A DNA stretch of 64,000 nucleotides from Alphaproteobacteria bacterium (GCA_030425395.1 JAUIAS010000019.1:1-64000), one strand, 5' to 3'; shown: positions 35,890 through 44,406, numbered from the stretch's first letter. Notes: generated from the sequence alone by a model not told the origin. Numbers and translations are program-made.

Positions 35890-37230
35890 TTAGCTGTCCA
35901 TGAGCCGTTTTTGATCTTCTCGCATCGCGAAAATGTCCAGATCATCGACGATATCGACATCATCGAGCGTCACGATCTGATCGCGTTTTATGTCACGTTT
36001 GAGCCGGACGTGATGGGCCAATCCGATGGGCAGCGCGTTTTCCGCCACGGACCGCGCCGCCGGAATGGCCTTGGCCCAGACCTTGAAGCCGCCTTCGCCG
36101 TCCAGATAGTCGCCAGCCACGAAATCGCCCTTGGCCGTGGCCACCGCATCGGCACGCCAGCGGCTCGACGTTCCGGTCGGCTCTCCGCGCAGCACCGCCG
36201 AAAGGACGGATACCGAGGTCTCAAGCCCGATCAGGTGAAACGGGCGCCACATCGACCCGTACCAGCCGCTCTTGTCGGTCAGCAGGCCATATTGCTGGAA
36301 ACAGGCGCGGGTATAGGCGTCGGGGGCGCGAAAGGTCACGAACATGCCGTATTGGATGTTGTTCATCACCACGCGCCCGTCCGGTTCGCGGCTGGCGGCG
36401 ATGTCCACGATCCCGGATTTTTCAAGCTGCCCGCCCTCGGAACGCGGCTTGAACACCTCGGCCAGATCCTGAAGCCCGGACGGAGGAAAGGCCAACCCGT
36501 CGCCGGGGCAATCCAGTCCCGTCGCGTTGGCAACAGCCGCCATTTCGATGGCGGCCTTGGTGCCATCGGTAAAGGAATTGTACATCTTGGGGTTAAAGTC
36601 CCCGGCGGCCACCTCTTCGTCGCTCCAGCCGAAATACCCCCAGACCGTGTCCGGCGTGGAATAGCGATAGGAAGGGCAGAAATTCATCCCCTTGCCCGCC
36701 GCCACCAGTTCAAAGCCGCTGGCATGAACCCAATCCACCAGCTCGCAGATCGCGGCGGGCTGATCTCCATAGGCCATGGAATACACCACCCCCTGCGCCC
36801 GCGCGCGTTCGGCGATGACCGGACCGGCCAGAACATCGGCTTCGACATTGACCATCACGACATGCTTGCCCCCGTCAATGGCCGCCAAAGCGTGGCGGAT
36901 ACCGGCGATCGGGTGGCCGGTGGCTTCGATGATGCAGTCGATGCCCTCAAACGCGCATAGAGCTGCCGCGTCTTCGGTAATATGGGTGGTGCCGTCCTCA
37001 AATGCCTGCGACAGGGACGCGGCCCCATAGCGGTCTTCCGCCCAGTGCACACGGGCCAGAGAGTCCCGCGCCTTGGCCGGATCAAGATCGGCGATGCCGA
37101 CGACGTGATAGCCTTCGATATGCTTGGCCTGTGCCAGTATCATCGAGCCGAACTTGCCCGCCCCGATCAGCCCGACCCGAACGGGTTGCCCCTTGGCCGC
37201 GCGGGCGGCAAGCATGGTGGATAGGTTCAT
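35890..37230 (-). CDS. NAD(P)-binding oxidoreductase with C-terminal SAF domain
   Basis: A 446-residue protein with an N-terminal Rossmann fold (VRVGLIGAGKFGSMI, residues 17-31), a homoserine-dehydrogenase-like central part, and a C-terminal SAF-type domain (HHVRLKRDIKRDQIVTLDDV). ATG 37230 has a GGAG site; the frame to 37260 is an unneeded extension. The family is usually annotated only as oxidoreductase or homoserine dehydrogenase-like, but the sequence around it points to sugar or sugar-acid oxidation. It leads the minus-strand operon and is divergent from the split transketolase genes. Confidence 0.8.
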   Translation of the reverse strand: MNLSTMLAARAAKGQPVRVGLIGAGKFGSMILAQAKHIEGYHVVGIADLDPAKARDSLARVHWAEDRYGAASLSQAFEDGTTHITEDAAALCAFEGIDCIIEATGHPIAGIRHALAAIDGGKHVVMVNVEADVLAGPVIAERARAQGVVYSMAYGDQPAAICELVDWVHASGFELVAAGKGMNFCPSYRYSTPDTVWGYFGWSDEEVAAGDFNPKMYNSFTDGTKAAIEMAAVANATGLDCPGDGLAFPPSGLQDLAEVFKPRSEGGQLEKSGIVDIAASREPDGRVVMNNIQYGMFVTFRAPDAYTRACFQQYGLLTDKSGWYGSMWRPFHLIGLETSVSVLSAVLRGEPTGTSSRWRADAVATAKGDFVAGDYLDGEGGFKVWAKAIPAARSVAENALPIGLAHHVRLKRDIKRDQIVTLDDVDIVDDLDIFAMREDQKRLMDS

Positions 37231-37425
37231 ATCGGCGCTCCAATTCCAATGGTCCTTCATTTGATACCCACGGGACGGGATGTAAAACCATCACGAAATT
37301 GCGGACAAACCTTAAGTTTGGCTTAACGATTGTTCACGAATTCGCGCTTGTCTTGTGGCGGTGGAACGGGTCAGCTTTGGCGCATCGGTCCTTTGCGGGA
37401 TCGTCAGGCCAAAGGGAGGGGTTGC

Positions 37426-38277
37426 GTGCCGACAGGAACCGAACACCACGGATCGAACGTCAGCCTCGCGCGGCGTGCATGGGCGATCCGGCGCAACGCG
37501 CTGCGCATGGGCGAGGTGCAGGGCCAAGGCTATATCGGCCAGGCGCTGGGCATCGCGGATGTGCTCGCAGTCAGCTATTTTCACGCGATGACCTATCGCG
37601 CGGGCGATCCCGAATGGGAAGGCCGCGACAGGTTCTATCTGTCGATCGGGCATTATGCCATCGCGCTCTATGCGGCATTGATCGAAGCGGGCGTGCTGCC
37701 CGAGGATGAAATTCCCACCTACGGCATGGATGACAGCCGGATGCCAATGTCGGGCATGGCCGCCTATACACCGGGGATGGAGATCACCGGCGGATCGCTG
37801 GGTCACGGGCTGGGTATCGCCGTTGGCGCTGCGCTGGCCCTCAAGCGCAAGGACAACCCGGCCTTTGTCTACAACATGCTGTCGGATGGAGAGCTGGGCG
37901 AGGGATCAACATGGGAAGCGGTCATGTCCGCCGTGCAGTGGAAGCTCGATAACCTGATTGCCATCGTGGATTTCAACAACCAGCAGGCCGACGGCCCCAC
38001 CCGCGATGCTCTGGCCGTGGGGTCAGAGGCCCCGAAATGGGCGGCCTTCGGATGGTATGCCCAAGAGGTGGACGGCAACGATCTGGCCGCGGTGGTGGAC
38101 GCCTTTGACAAGGCCCGGAACCATACCGGCACCTGCCCGCGCGTGATCATCTGCAACACGCGGATGTGCAAGGGCATCCCGTTTCTGGAAGACCGTGAAA
38201 CCACGCATTTCATCCGGGTCGAGCCGGATGAATGGGCCAAGGCCCTGACCCTTCTGGACGAGGAGAAACCGCTGTGA
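37426..38277 (+). CDS. Transketolase N-terminal subunit
   Basis: A 283-residue ThDP-binding half of a split transketolase. TGGSLGHGLGIAVGAALAL and SDGELGEGSTWEA (from residue 153) form the cofactor diphosphate site; the usual first Gly of the GDG motif is Ser here. GTG 37426 is chosen because GGAGGGG lies just before it and the upstream frame has no family similarity. It overlaps the C-terminal subunit gene by four bases. The 195-base gap to the divergent oxidoreductase must hold both promoters. Confidence 0.88.
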   Translation: MPTGTEHHGSNVSLARRAWAIRRNALRMGEVQGQGYIGQALGIADVLAVSYFHAMTYRAGDPEWEGRDRFYLSIGHYAIALYAALIEAGVLPEDEIPTYGMDDSRMPMSGMAAYTPGMEITGGSLGHGLGIAVGAALALKRKDNPAFVYNMLSDGELGEGSTWEAVMSAVQWKLDNLIAIVDFNNQQADGPTRDALAVGSEAPKWAAFGWYAQEVDGNDLAAVVDAFDKARNHTGTCPRVIICNTRMCKGIPFLEDRETTHFIRVEPDEWAKALTLLDEEKPL

Positions 38278-39314
38278 CCATCCCCGCCCATTCCCGCCGC
38301 AAATCCAAGTATCAGCCCCGCGCCGTGCCCGAGATCAGACGCGCCACCTCGGCGATGATCGCATCGCTGGATGCCGAAGGCCGCGACACGATCGCGGCCC
38401 CCTTTGGCCACGCCCTTGCCGATCTGGCGCGCACCCGCGACGATATCGTTGGACTGTCTGCGGATCTGTCGAAATACACCGATCTGCACATCTTTGCTCA
38501 GGCGCATCCCGACCGGTTCTACCAGATGGGCATGGCCGAGGCGCTCTTGATGTCCGCCGCGGCAGGCATGGCACGCGAAGGTTTCACCCCCTTTGCCACG
38601 ACCTATGCGGTATTTGCCGCGCGTCGTGCCTATGACTTTATCGCGATGGCCATTGCAGAGGAAAACCTGCCGGTCAAGATTTGCTGCGCGCTGCCGGGGC
38701 TGACCACGGGATACGGTCCCAGCCATCAGGCGACCGAGGATCTGGCCATCATGCGGGGGATGCCCAATCTCACTGTGATCGACCCGTGCTGCGCGGTCGA
38801 GATTGATCAGGCAACCCGAGCGATCGCCGACACGCCCGGTCCGGTCTACATGCGTCTTTTGCGCGGTCAGGTGCCGAATGTTCTGGGCGAATACGGATAT
38901 GAATTCAAACTGGGCAAGGCGCAGACGATCCGCGACGGTGGCGACGTTCTGTTCATTTCGTCCGGGATCATGACCATGCGGGTGCTGGACGCGGCGGCGC
39001 GGTTGGCGACTGACGGGATTTCCTGCGCGGTGCTGCATTCCCCCACCATCAAACCGCTGGACGCCGAAACCATCGTAGAGCAAGCGCGAAAGGGCGGGCG
39101 GCTGGTGATCACGGCAGAAAACCATTCGGTGACCGGCGGTCTTGGCGAAGCGGTGGCCGGGGCGCTGATGCGGGCGGGCGCGCATGTCCCGTTCCGGCAG
39201 ATCGGTCTGCCGGACGAATTTCTGGACGCAGGCGCGCTGCCCACGCTGCACGATCAATACGGGCTGACGGTGGATGCCATCGCCGCGCGGGTCAAAACCT
39301 GGCTGGAGGCATGA
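38274..39314 (+). CDS. Transketolase C-terminal subunit
   Basis: A 346-residue half carrying the pyrimidine-binding and C-terminal domains. FYQMGMAEALLMSAAAGMA holds the conserved Glu that activates thiamine, and TTGYGPSHQATEDLAIMRGM is typical of split transketolase and DXS-like proteins. The GTG start at 38274 overlaps the stop of the N-terminal subunit (GTGA), and its own stop overlaps the next gene, so the three are coupled. It forms the active enzyme with the preceding subunit. Confidence 0.88.
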   Translation: MTIPAHSRRKSKYQPRAVPEIRRATSAMIASLDAEGRDTIAAPFGHALADLARTRDDIVGLSADLSKYTDLHIFAQAHPDRFYQMGMAEALLMSAAAGMAREGFTPFATTYAVFAARRAYDFIAMAIAEENLPVKICCALPGLTTGYGPSHQATEDLAIMRGMPNLTVIDPCCAVEIDQATRAIADTPGPVYMRLLRGQVPNVLGEYGYEFKLGKAQTIRDGGDVLFISSGIMTMRVLDAAARLATDGISCAVLHSPTIKPLDAETIVEQARKGGRLVITAENHSVTGGLGEAVAGALMRAGAHVPFRQIGLPDEFLDAGALPTLHDQYGLTVDAIAARVKTWLEA

Positions 39315-40213
39315 CGATGACAGAACACACCGCCCTGATCGGGCTTGGCAACATGGGGCGCGGCATGGCGCGAAACATGCTGGGCGCGGGCATTGCGCTG
39401 CGCGGGTCCGATATTTCGGAGACCGCGCGCGATGGATTTGCCGCAGATGGCGGTCGCGCGTTCGACACCGCGCGCACCGCCGCGTCGGGCTGCGATCTGG
39501 TGATCGTGATGGTCCAGAACGCCGCGCAGGCAGAGACCGTCCTGTTTGCGGCAGGCGTGGCCGACGCGATGGCGGATGGCGGCACCGTGATGCTGTGTTC
39601 CACTGTCGCCCCGTCCGAGGCCCGCGCGCTGGCGGGCAGGTTGGCCGAGACCGGCCACCTGATGCTGGATGCGCCTGTATCGGGTGGCCAGAAGGGGGCG
39701 GATGCGGGCACCCTTACGGTGATGGCCTCCGGGCCCGACGCGGCATTCGCCCGCGCCCAAACGGCGTTGCAGGCCATCGGCGGCAAGGTTCTCAACCTCG
39801 GGGCAGAAGCGGGCATCGGGGCGACCTACAAGGTCGTGCATCAACTGGCGGCGGGCGTTCACCTTGCCGCCGCCGCCGAGATGATGGCGCTGGGCGTCAG
39901 CGCGGGATGCGACGCAGAGACCCTGTTTGATATCGTGACAAGCTCGGCAGGCCAGAGCTGGATGCTCGAGGATCGCGGCCCGCGTATGATGATGGCGGAC
40001 CTGCCCGCGGCCTCGACAGTGGATATCTTTGTCAAGGACGTCGGGCTGGTGCTGCAGACCGGGCGCGATGTGGGGCTGCCCCTGCCGTTGTCCTCGGCCG
40101 CGTTCCAGATGTTCCAGACGGCCTCGGCGATGGGCCTCGGCACTGCCGACGACAGCCGCGTGGTCGCCGCCTATGAGGCTCTGACAGGCAAACCCGTTCA
40201 CAAGCAAGCATGA
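39311..40213 (+). CDS. L-threonate dehydrogenase-like (LtnD/YgbJ) NAD-dependent enzyme
   Basis: A 300-residue beta-hydroxyacid dehydrogenase. The Rossmann motif is GLGNMG (11-16), the substrate loop is DAPVSGGQKGADAGTL and the catalytic lysine is K174 in TYKVVHQLAAGVH. The later STVDIFVKDVGLV block is a strong LtnD/YgbJ feature, so oxidation of a four-carbon or branched sugar acid is more likely than of 3-hydroxyisobutyrate. The usual DUF1537 kinase and aldolase partners of LtnD are not in the window. It overlaps the transketolase subunit by four bases. Confidence 0.8.
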   Translation: MTMTEHTALIGLGNMGRGMARNMLGAGIALRGSDISETARDGFAADGGRAFDTARTAASGCDLVIVMVQNAAQAETVLFAAGVADAMADGGTVMLCSTVAPSEARALAGRLAETGHLMLDAPVSGGQKGADAGTLTVMASGPDAAFARAQTALQAIGGKVLNLGAEAGIGATYKVVHQLAAGVHLAAAAEMMALGVSAGCDAETLFDIVTSSAGQSWMLEDRGPRMMMADLPAASTVDIFVKDVGLVLQTGRDVGLPLPLSSAAFQMFQTASAMGLGTADDSRVVAAYEALTGKPVHKQA

Positions 40214-40255
40214 CAACAGACCATTTCCGGGGCCAGTCCCGGACAGGAGACACAT

Positions 40256-41008
40256 ATGGAACTTCTCAAAGGACAGGTGGCGATCATCACCGGTGCCGCC
40301 AGCCCGCGCGGATTGGGCAAGGCGACGGCGCAGATGTTTGCCGAACACGGCGCGCGCGTGGTCATTCTGGATCTGGACGAGGCCGCCGCACAGGACGCCG
40401 CCAGCGATCTGGGGGAGGGCCACTTTGGCTGGGCCTGTGACGTGACCGCCAAGACAGAATGCGACGCCGCCGTCACCGCGGTGCTCGAGGCATTTGGGCA
40501 GGTGGATATTCTGGTCAACAACGCGGGCATTACCCAACCGCTCAAGATCATGGAGATCTCTCACGAAAACTATGATGCGGTTCTGGATGTGAACCTGCTG
40601 GGCACGCTGAACATGTCTCAGGCGGTGATCCCTTACATGCGCCAGCGCAGGACCGGTAAAATTGTCAACATGTCCTCGGTGTCGGCCCAGCGGGGGGGCG
40701 GTATCTTTGGCGGGCCGCATTATTCGGCGGCCAAGGCGGGGATTTTGGGCCTGACCAAAGCGATGGCCCGCGAACTGGCCCCCGACGGCATCCGCGCCAA
40801 TGCGATCTGTCCGGGGTTCATTGCCACCGATATCACGGCGGGCAAGCTGACGCCGGAAATGAAGGTGCAAATCCTCGAAGGCATCCCGATGGGCCGCGCG
40901 GGCGAGGCGTCGGACGTGGCGGGATGCGCGCTGTTTCTGGCGTCGGACCTGTCGGCCTATGTCACCGGATCAGAGGTGGACGTGAACGGCGGCTCGCTGA
41001 TCCATTAA
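40256..41008 (+). CDS. Short-chain dehydrogenase/reductase
   Basis: A 250-residue classical SDR. The cofactor motif is TGAASPRGLG (12-21), with a Pro-Arg insertion typical of some sugar-alcohol SDRs, followed by NNAG (88-91) and the catalytic S141, Y156 and K160. D39 at the end of beta-2 suggests NAD rather than NADP. It is the last gene of the split-transketolase operon and probably oxidises a hydroxyl of the pathway substrate. Confidence 0.87.
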   Translation: MELLKGQVAIITGAASPRGLGKATAQMFAEHGARVVILDLDEAAAQDAASDLGEGHFGWACDVTAKTECDAAVTAVLEAFGQVDILVNNAGITQPLKIMEISHENYDAVLDVNLLGTLNMSQAVIPYMRQRRTGKIVNMSSVSAQRGGGIFGGPHYSAAKAGILGLTKAMARELAPDGIRANAICPGFIATDITAGKLTPEMKVQILEGIPMGRAGEASDVAGCALFLASDLSAYVTGSEVDVNGGSLIH

Positions 41009-41436
41009 CCTGTCGGCATCACGATCCGGAGCGCACACCGCAACGCCCGCAGCCTTTCCCCCGCATTAACCTTGCGGCGGCACCTTCGCCCGCGTTGCAA
41101 CACAAGGCCGGGTCTGGCACCCCGGCCGCCCAATGCGTCCGACCTTTGACCTAAAACATCGGACATCACTTTTCGCGTTCGACCGAAGGGAGAGGCAGCG
41201 AACAAGTGAGTCTTGTTTAAGGTCGGATGCATAAGGAAACGGATGCGCGTTGACACCGCGCAGACCTCTGAACGGTTCAGACCCCGGATTGACACCCGGT
41301 CCACCTTCCGAATTGGCGGCCGCCACTTTTAACGAGCCTTTACAAACGAAACACATGAACCCGGCGGGCCAAGAGCGGCCCCGACCGGGCAAAACGGCTG
41401 TGCGGTGGGGGGATTTCCAGCCTATGGATTACGTGC
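41009..41436. other. Non-coding stretch after the SDR gene
   Basis: About 430 bases with no supported gene. A small palindrome TCTGAACGGTTCAGA lies at 41267-41281. The sequence becomes unlike the catabolic operon and leads into the duplicated HINT scar. Reading frames of about 100 residues here lack any domain signs. Confidence 0.5.
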
Positions 41437-41674
41437 GCGGAACAGCCGCGAAGCGGCCCGCGTATCGCCGACGCGCCCCCCTCGCGGCGGCGATTTGGCT
41501 GGTGGTGTGCACCGAAGATCGGTCAGAGGGACTTGGCCGCCATAAAGCGCCCGGAACCAACGTCAGATCGCCCCCGCGCGCGTCGGCTTGGCAGGCGTTG
41601 GAACCGCCTCGAGGCATGCCTGACCACCAGATCGGACGCCGTCAGATCAGCGGCTTCAACCCAACCCTTGCCGT
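41437..41674. repeat. Duplicated segment, copy 1 (HINT scar plus inserted GC-rich element)
   Basis: About 238 bases nearly identical to 44171-44406, in the same orientation. Both include the minus-strand code for KGWVEAADLTASD followed by a GC-rich stretch (with gatctgacgt, ggcgcgtcggcgat and gccgcttcgcggctg) that breaks the domain at the same place. The two copies flank the IS110 element and the TNT toxin/immunity genes, and could recombine to delete or duplicate what lies between. Confidence 0.85.
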
Positions 41675-41750
41675 CGAAATAAAACGGATGCTCCTCGGTC
41701 GTGCCCGGCGTCTTGGCGACAGGCATAGTGCGGTGGGCAGACCTGCCCAC
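41523..41750 (-). pseudogene. HINT-domain remnant of a polymorphic toxin
   Basis: The minus strand encodes TPGTTEEHPFYFDGKGWVEAADLTASD, the central block of self-processing HINT domains found before toxin tips in RHS and related toxins. Upstream the frame is cut by the IS110 element. Downstream it runs into unrelated GC-rich sequence instead of the normal final VHN block. No toxin domain remains attached. It is read as a decayed cassette. Confidence 0.7.
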
Positions 41751-41774
41751 CCACCCTTGTGTATTTCTGATCTG

Positions 41775-41930
41775 TTAGAATGCCCCATGCGGACGGTGGT
41801 CTCCGCCCGCATGGGCCTCTGTGCGCCGTGCCCACCCTTGCGGTTCTGCCGCGTGCGTAGAGAGGCGGCAGAGGCTCTTCACTTGTCTCGTACAGTTGCC
41901 TGGGGGGCGGTTTTTGGCCGTCGCCCCGCA
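41775..41930 (+). ncRNA. Candidate bridge RNA of the IS110 element
   Basis: Between the left end and the transposase start are three clean stems: CCCATGCGG with CCGCATGGG (41784-41815, 14-base loop), TCTGCCGC with GCGGCAGA (41845-41872, 12-base loop), and GGGGCG with CGCCCC (41904-41927). IS110-group elements express a bridge RNA from this position. The 10-base word CCCACCCTTG occurs at the left end (41750-41759) and again inside this leader (41831-41840), as expected if a loop recognises the element's own end. No expression data can be seen. Confidence 0.55.
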
Positions 41931-41949
41931 CCACAAGGAAGAGAACACC

Positions 41950-42903
41950 ATGACTGTAACACCAAATTGCTATTCTGTCGGCATTGATGTCGGGAAATTC
42001 GAGCTGTTTGTTGCGCTTTGGGGCGAGGAGACGCCGACAGCCTATCGGAGCGATCCCGATGGGATTGCCGCGATCCTCAAACGGCTGGCGGCTTGCAGGG
42101 CCCCGGCGCGGGTCGGGTTCGAGTCCACCGGCGGGTTGGAATATCCGCTCTGGCAGGCCCTGACCGCCGCGGGGCATGACGCCCGCCAGATCAATCCGGC
42201 GCGGATCAAGTCCTTTGCCCGCGCGCGTGGCACATTGGCCAAGACCGATGCGGTGGATGCCACCCTCATCGCGGAATTTGTCAACCATTTCCCAGCCGCC
42301 GGACGGATAATGGATACCGAAAAGCTGCATCAGATCAGACTGTTGACGACCAAGCGGCGGCAATTGATCGAACAGAGGAAACGCATTTCCAACCAGCGTT
42401 GCCGCACGCGCGACGCAATGATCTCCGAGATGGAGGCAGCGCAGATCGCACTCTGTGAAAGCCAGATTCAGAGGCTGGAAAAGCGGCTACAGGAAACCAT
42501 CGCTAACGAGCCGGCGCTGGCGGAAAAAGATCAGCTGTTGCGATCAATTCCAGGTATCGGCCCGGTCCTCAGCAGCACCTTCATTGGCAGCGTGCCCGAG
42601 CTTGGGCATATCGGCGACAAGCCCGTCAGCGCACTCGTGGGTCTCGCCCCGATCCCACGCGACAGTGGCACCAAACAGGGGCGGCGCTTCATCCAGGGAG
42701 GGCGCAAGCCGGTGCGCGATACCCTCTATGCCGCCGCCATCTCGGCCATGCGCTTCAATCCCGATCTGCGCAAATTCGCCGAGGCCAAAAAGGCCGAAGA
42801 CAAACCTCACAAGCAGATCACATGCGCCGTCGCCCGAAAACTCCTCATCACCGCTAACGCTATCCTCAGACGCAGAACACCTTGGGAAAACAGGACGGCT
42901 TAA
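41950..42903 (+). CDS. IS110-family DEDD transposase
   Basis: A 317-residue transposase that appears complete. The N-terminal RuvC-like domain shows D13 (GIDVGK), E58 (FEST), D100 and D103 (KTDAVDA). The C-terminal Transposase_20 domain has IPGIGPVLSSTFIG and the serine region DSGTKQGRRFIQGG with S239. The start ATG 41950 follows AAGGAAG. Both catalytic centres are intact, so the element may be active. Confidence 0.93.
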   Translation: MTVTPNCYSVGIDVGKFELFVALWGEETPTAYRSDPDGIAAILKRLAACRAPARVGFESTGGLEYPLWQALTAAGHDARQINPARIKSFARARGTLAKTDAVDATLIAEFVNHFPAAGRIMDTEKLHQIRLLTTKRRQLIEQRKRISNQRCRTRDAMISEMEAAQIALCESQIQRLEKRLQETIANEPALAEKDQLLRSIPGIGPVLSSTFIGSVPELGHIGDKPVSALVGLAPIPRDSGTKQGRRFIQGGRKPVRDTLYAAAISAMRFNPDLRKFAEAKKAEDKPHKQITCAVARKLLITANAILRRRTPWENRTA

Positions 42904-43047
42904 ATACAGTTGCTATGCTTGCTTGGTAGGTGTCAGAGAGTAGGGTAGGCAATTCTTGCCTGCCGCCGGGTGGCACGGTGTAACGTTTATGGCAACGGAG
43001 GACTGCTGGGCATGACTGACCATTCCACGCTGCGACAGTAGCAGTAA

Positions 43048-43422
43048 TCAAGCTTTACGCTTAAAACCCAGCTGTTCTTGCCTAAGACGTTCCCGCCATT
43101 TGCTGGATATTTTGCCGATTTCTTCAAGAGCAATGGCTTGTGACGCTTCGTAGTCAAAGTTCCCATGCTTCGGATAAAATGCTTTAGCGTTCGCCTGCCC
43201 CACAAAAACCCAATAAAGAAACTCATCAACTGAACGCGTTTCTTGTCGTTTTGTTTCTAACCCACGATCAGTACTAACCAAGGCCAGTTTGCCATCCGAG
43301 GAAATTTCAAGATGACGACCACCAAAGTCATCTGGCGTTGAACCGATCGGAAGCTCCGATTCCTTCCCATCAATGAGCTTACTATAACGACGGTATAGTC
43401 CCTTTATTTCATCGATTAACAT
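43048..43422 (-). CDS. Candidate immunity protein for the TNT toxin
   Basis: A 124-residue soluble protein starting at ATG 43422, nine bases after the toxin stop, in the classic toxin-then-immunity order. It is AT-rich compared with the chromosome, like the toxin. The sequence (MLIDEIKGLYRRYSK..., then LEISSDGKLALVSTDRG) suggests a small alpha/beta protein with a conserved-looking WVFVGQANAKAFYP segment. I do not recognise the family. An NAD-glycohydrolase inhibitor role is inferred from position only. Confidence 0.65.
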   Translation of the reverse strand: MLIDEIKGLYRRYSKLIDGKESELPIGSTPDDFGGRHLEISSDGKLALVSTDRGLETKRQETRSVDEFLYWVFVGQANAKAFYPKHGNFDYEASQAIALEEIGKISSKWRERLRQEQLGFKRKA

Positions 43423-43431
43423 ACTGAATCC

Positions 43432-44121
43432 TCAATCAAAAACGGGCCTTATGAAGCCTCGTTGGACAAGATCACCGATCCCTAAGGGCATTTGAAATTG
43501 TGTACCACCACCGGGTTGGCCAAACCATGCTGCCGCTGTGCCTGAATTTACATTAGGAATTGGCTTGAGCACTTCATACTCTTGATAATGTCGATTGATA
43601 CTGGACGGTGGTAAAGAACGTTGCTCAAATGGGACCCCGCTTGGAGATACAAAAACCCCAGTATCTACGAACCGTCCATTTTCGAAGTCGCCACCATAAC
43701 GGTCAAAACGTGTGCCCGGTTGGATTTCCGTAATTGTTGGCGGACTGTGAAAACCGCCATCAAAACCGCTCGACTGTTTTGTGGGCCAAATGATCGAACC
43801 GTCTGAGTTAACCCATCTGGGATCTACGCCAAGTTCATTTGCACGGTCTAGTTGACGCAGTGTTGGGTTTGTAGCCGCAGGTGGTATTCTATTCGCAGCA
43901 AACGAATTCGTCCCGACCGAGGCATCCAGAGGCTGGACAACGACGCCGGCCAACTCGATCTCTTCGGCTGTGGCGGGGCCGACCTTCTCGAAGGTGCCGT
44001 CGGGCAATTTTTCAAACAAGCTGCCGTGGATGCCGACCATCTTGGTTTTGTCGTCACCGAGGTACTGCCCGCCATTGGCCCGCAAATCCCCCGGATCGCA
44101 GGCGTTGTGGACCCAGCCTGA
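43432..44121 (-). CDS. Orphan TNT-domain (NAD glycohydrolase) toxin module
   Basis: The open frame runs from just after a TGA at 44124-44122 to 43432. It begins SGWVHNACDPGDL, the VHN-Cys junction that ends HINT domains, so this is a C-terminal tip cut from a larger polymorphic toxin. From TTG 44085 it is 217 residues. Residues about 110-215 are a TNT (DUF4237) domain: GTRFDRYGG (124-132), FEQRSLPP (153-160), YQEYEVLKPIPNV and WFGQPGGGTQF (187-197), then LVQRGFIRPV. TNT enzymes hydrolyse NAD+. No good start codon or ribosome site is seen, so it may be silent unless recombined. It is AT-rich and horizontally acquired. Confidence 0.8.
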   Translation of the reverse strand, partial: SGWVHNACDPGDLRANGGQYLGDDKTKMVGIHGSLFEKLPDGTFEKVGPATAEEIELAGVVVQPLDASVGTNSFAANRIPPAATNPTLRQLDRANELGVDPRWVNSDGSIIWPTKQSSGFDGGFHSPPTITEIQPGTRFDRYGGDFENGRFVDTGVFVSPSGVPFEQRSLPPSSINRHYQEYEVLKPIPNVNSGTAAAWFGQPGGGTQFQMPLGIGDLVQRGFIRPVFD

Positions 44122-44170
44122 TCATCGAAACGCTCACGCAATGGGGTGCAGTTCGCCGAGTGCGTATTAC

Positions 44171-44406
44171 GCGGAACAGCCGCGAAGCGGCCCGCGCATC
44201 GCCGACGCGCCCCCACGCGGCGGCGATTTGGCTTGTGGTGTGCGCCGAAGTTAGGTTCGCCGGATTTGGCTAAGATAAAGCGCCCTGAACCCACGTCAGA
44301 TCGCCCCCGCGCGCGTCGGCTGGGCGGGCGTTGGAACCGCTATGAGGCAAGGCCGCCACCGGATCGGACGCCGTCAGATCCGCGGCTTCAACCCAACCCT
44401 TGCCGT
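44171..44406. repeat. Duplicated segment, copy 2 (HINT scar plus inserted element)
   Basis: About 236 bases nearly identical to 41437-41674. On the minus strand it encodes KGWVEAADLTASDPV and then departs from the HINT frame exactly as in copy 1. About 50 bases separate it from the VHNAC stub of the TNT module, so the HINT domain that once preceded the toxin seems to have been broken here. Confidence 0.8.

Larger units (their letters stand above)
41731..42975 (+). mobile_element. IS110-family insertion sequence (ends approximate)
   Basis: The element carries a DEDD transposase with about 200 bases of structured leader and a short 3' flank. Each presumed end has a hairpin of similar form: GGTGGGCA/TGCCCACC at 41732-41751 and AGGCAA/TTGCCT at 42947-42961. 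There are no classical terminal inverted repeats or target duplications to fix the borders, as normal for this family. It cuts into the HINT remnant on its left. Confidence 0.65.

Noticed and set aside
37231..37425. Apparent palindrome around CTTAAG in the divergent transketolase promoter
   Set aside because: Only the six-base core is symmetric; the flanks do not pair, so it is not a convincing operator.
37869..39257. A 462-residue minus-strand frame over the split transketolase genes
   Set aside because: Antisense to two coupled genes with cofactor motifs; no start signal and no recognisable domain.
39254..40870. A 538-residue minus-strand frame over the LtnD-like and SDR genes
   Set aside because: Antisense to Rossmann-fold genes with intact catalytic residues; its composition is typical of shadow frames.
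41066..41392. A 108-residue minus-strand frame after the SDR gene
   Set aside because: No ribosome site, no domain, Cys/Arg/Pro-rich composition; treated as non-coding.
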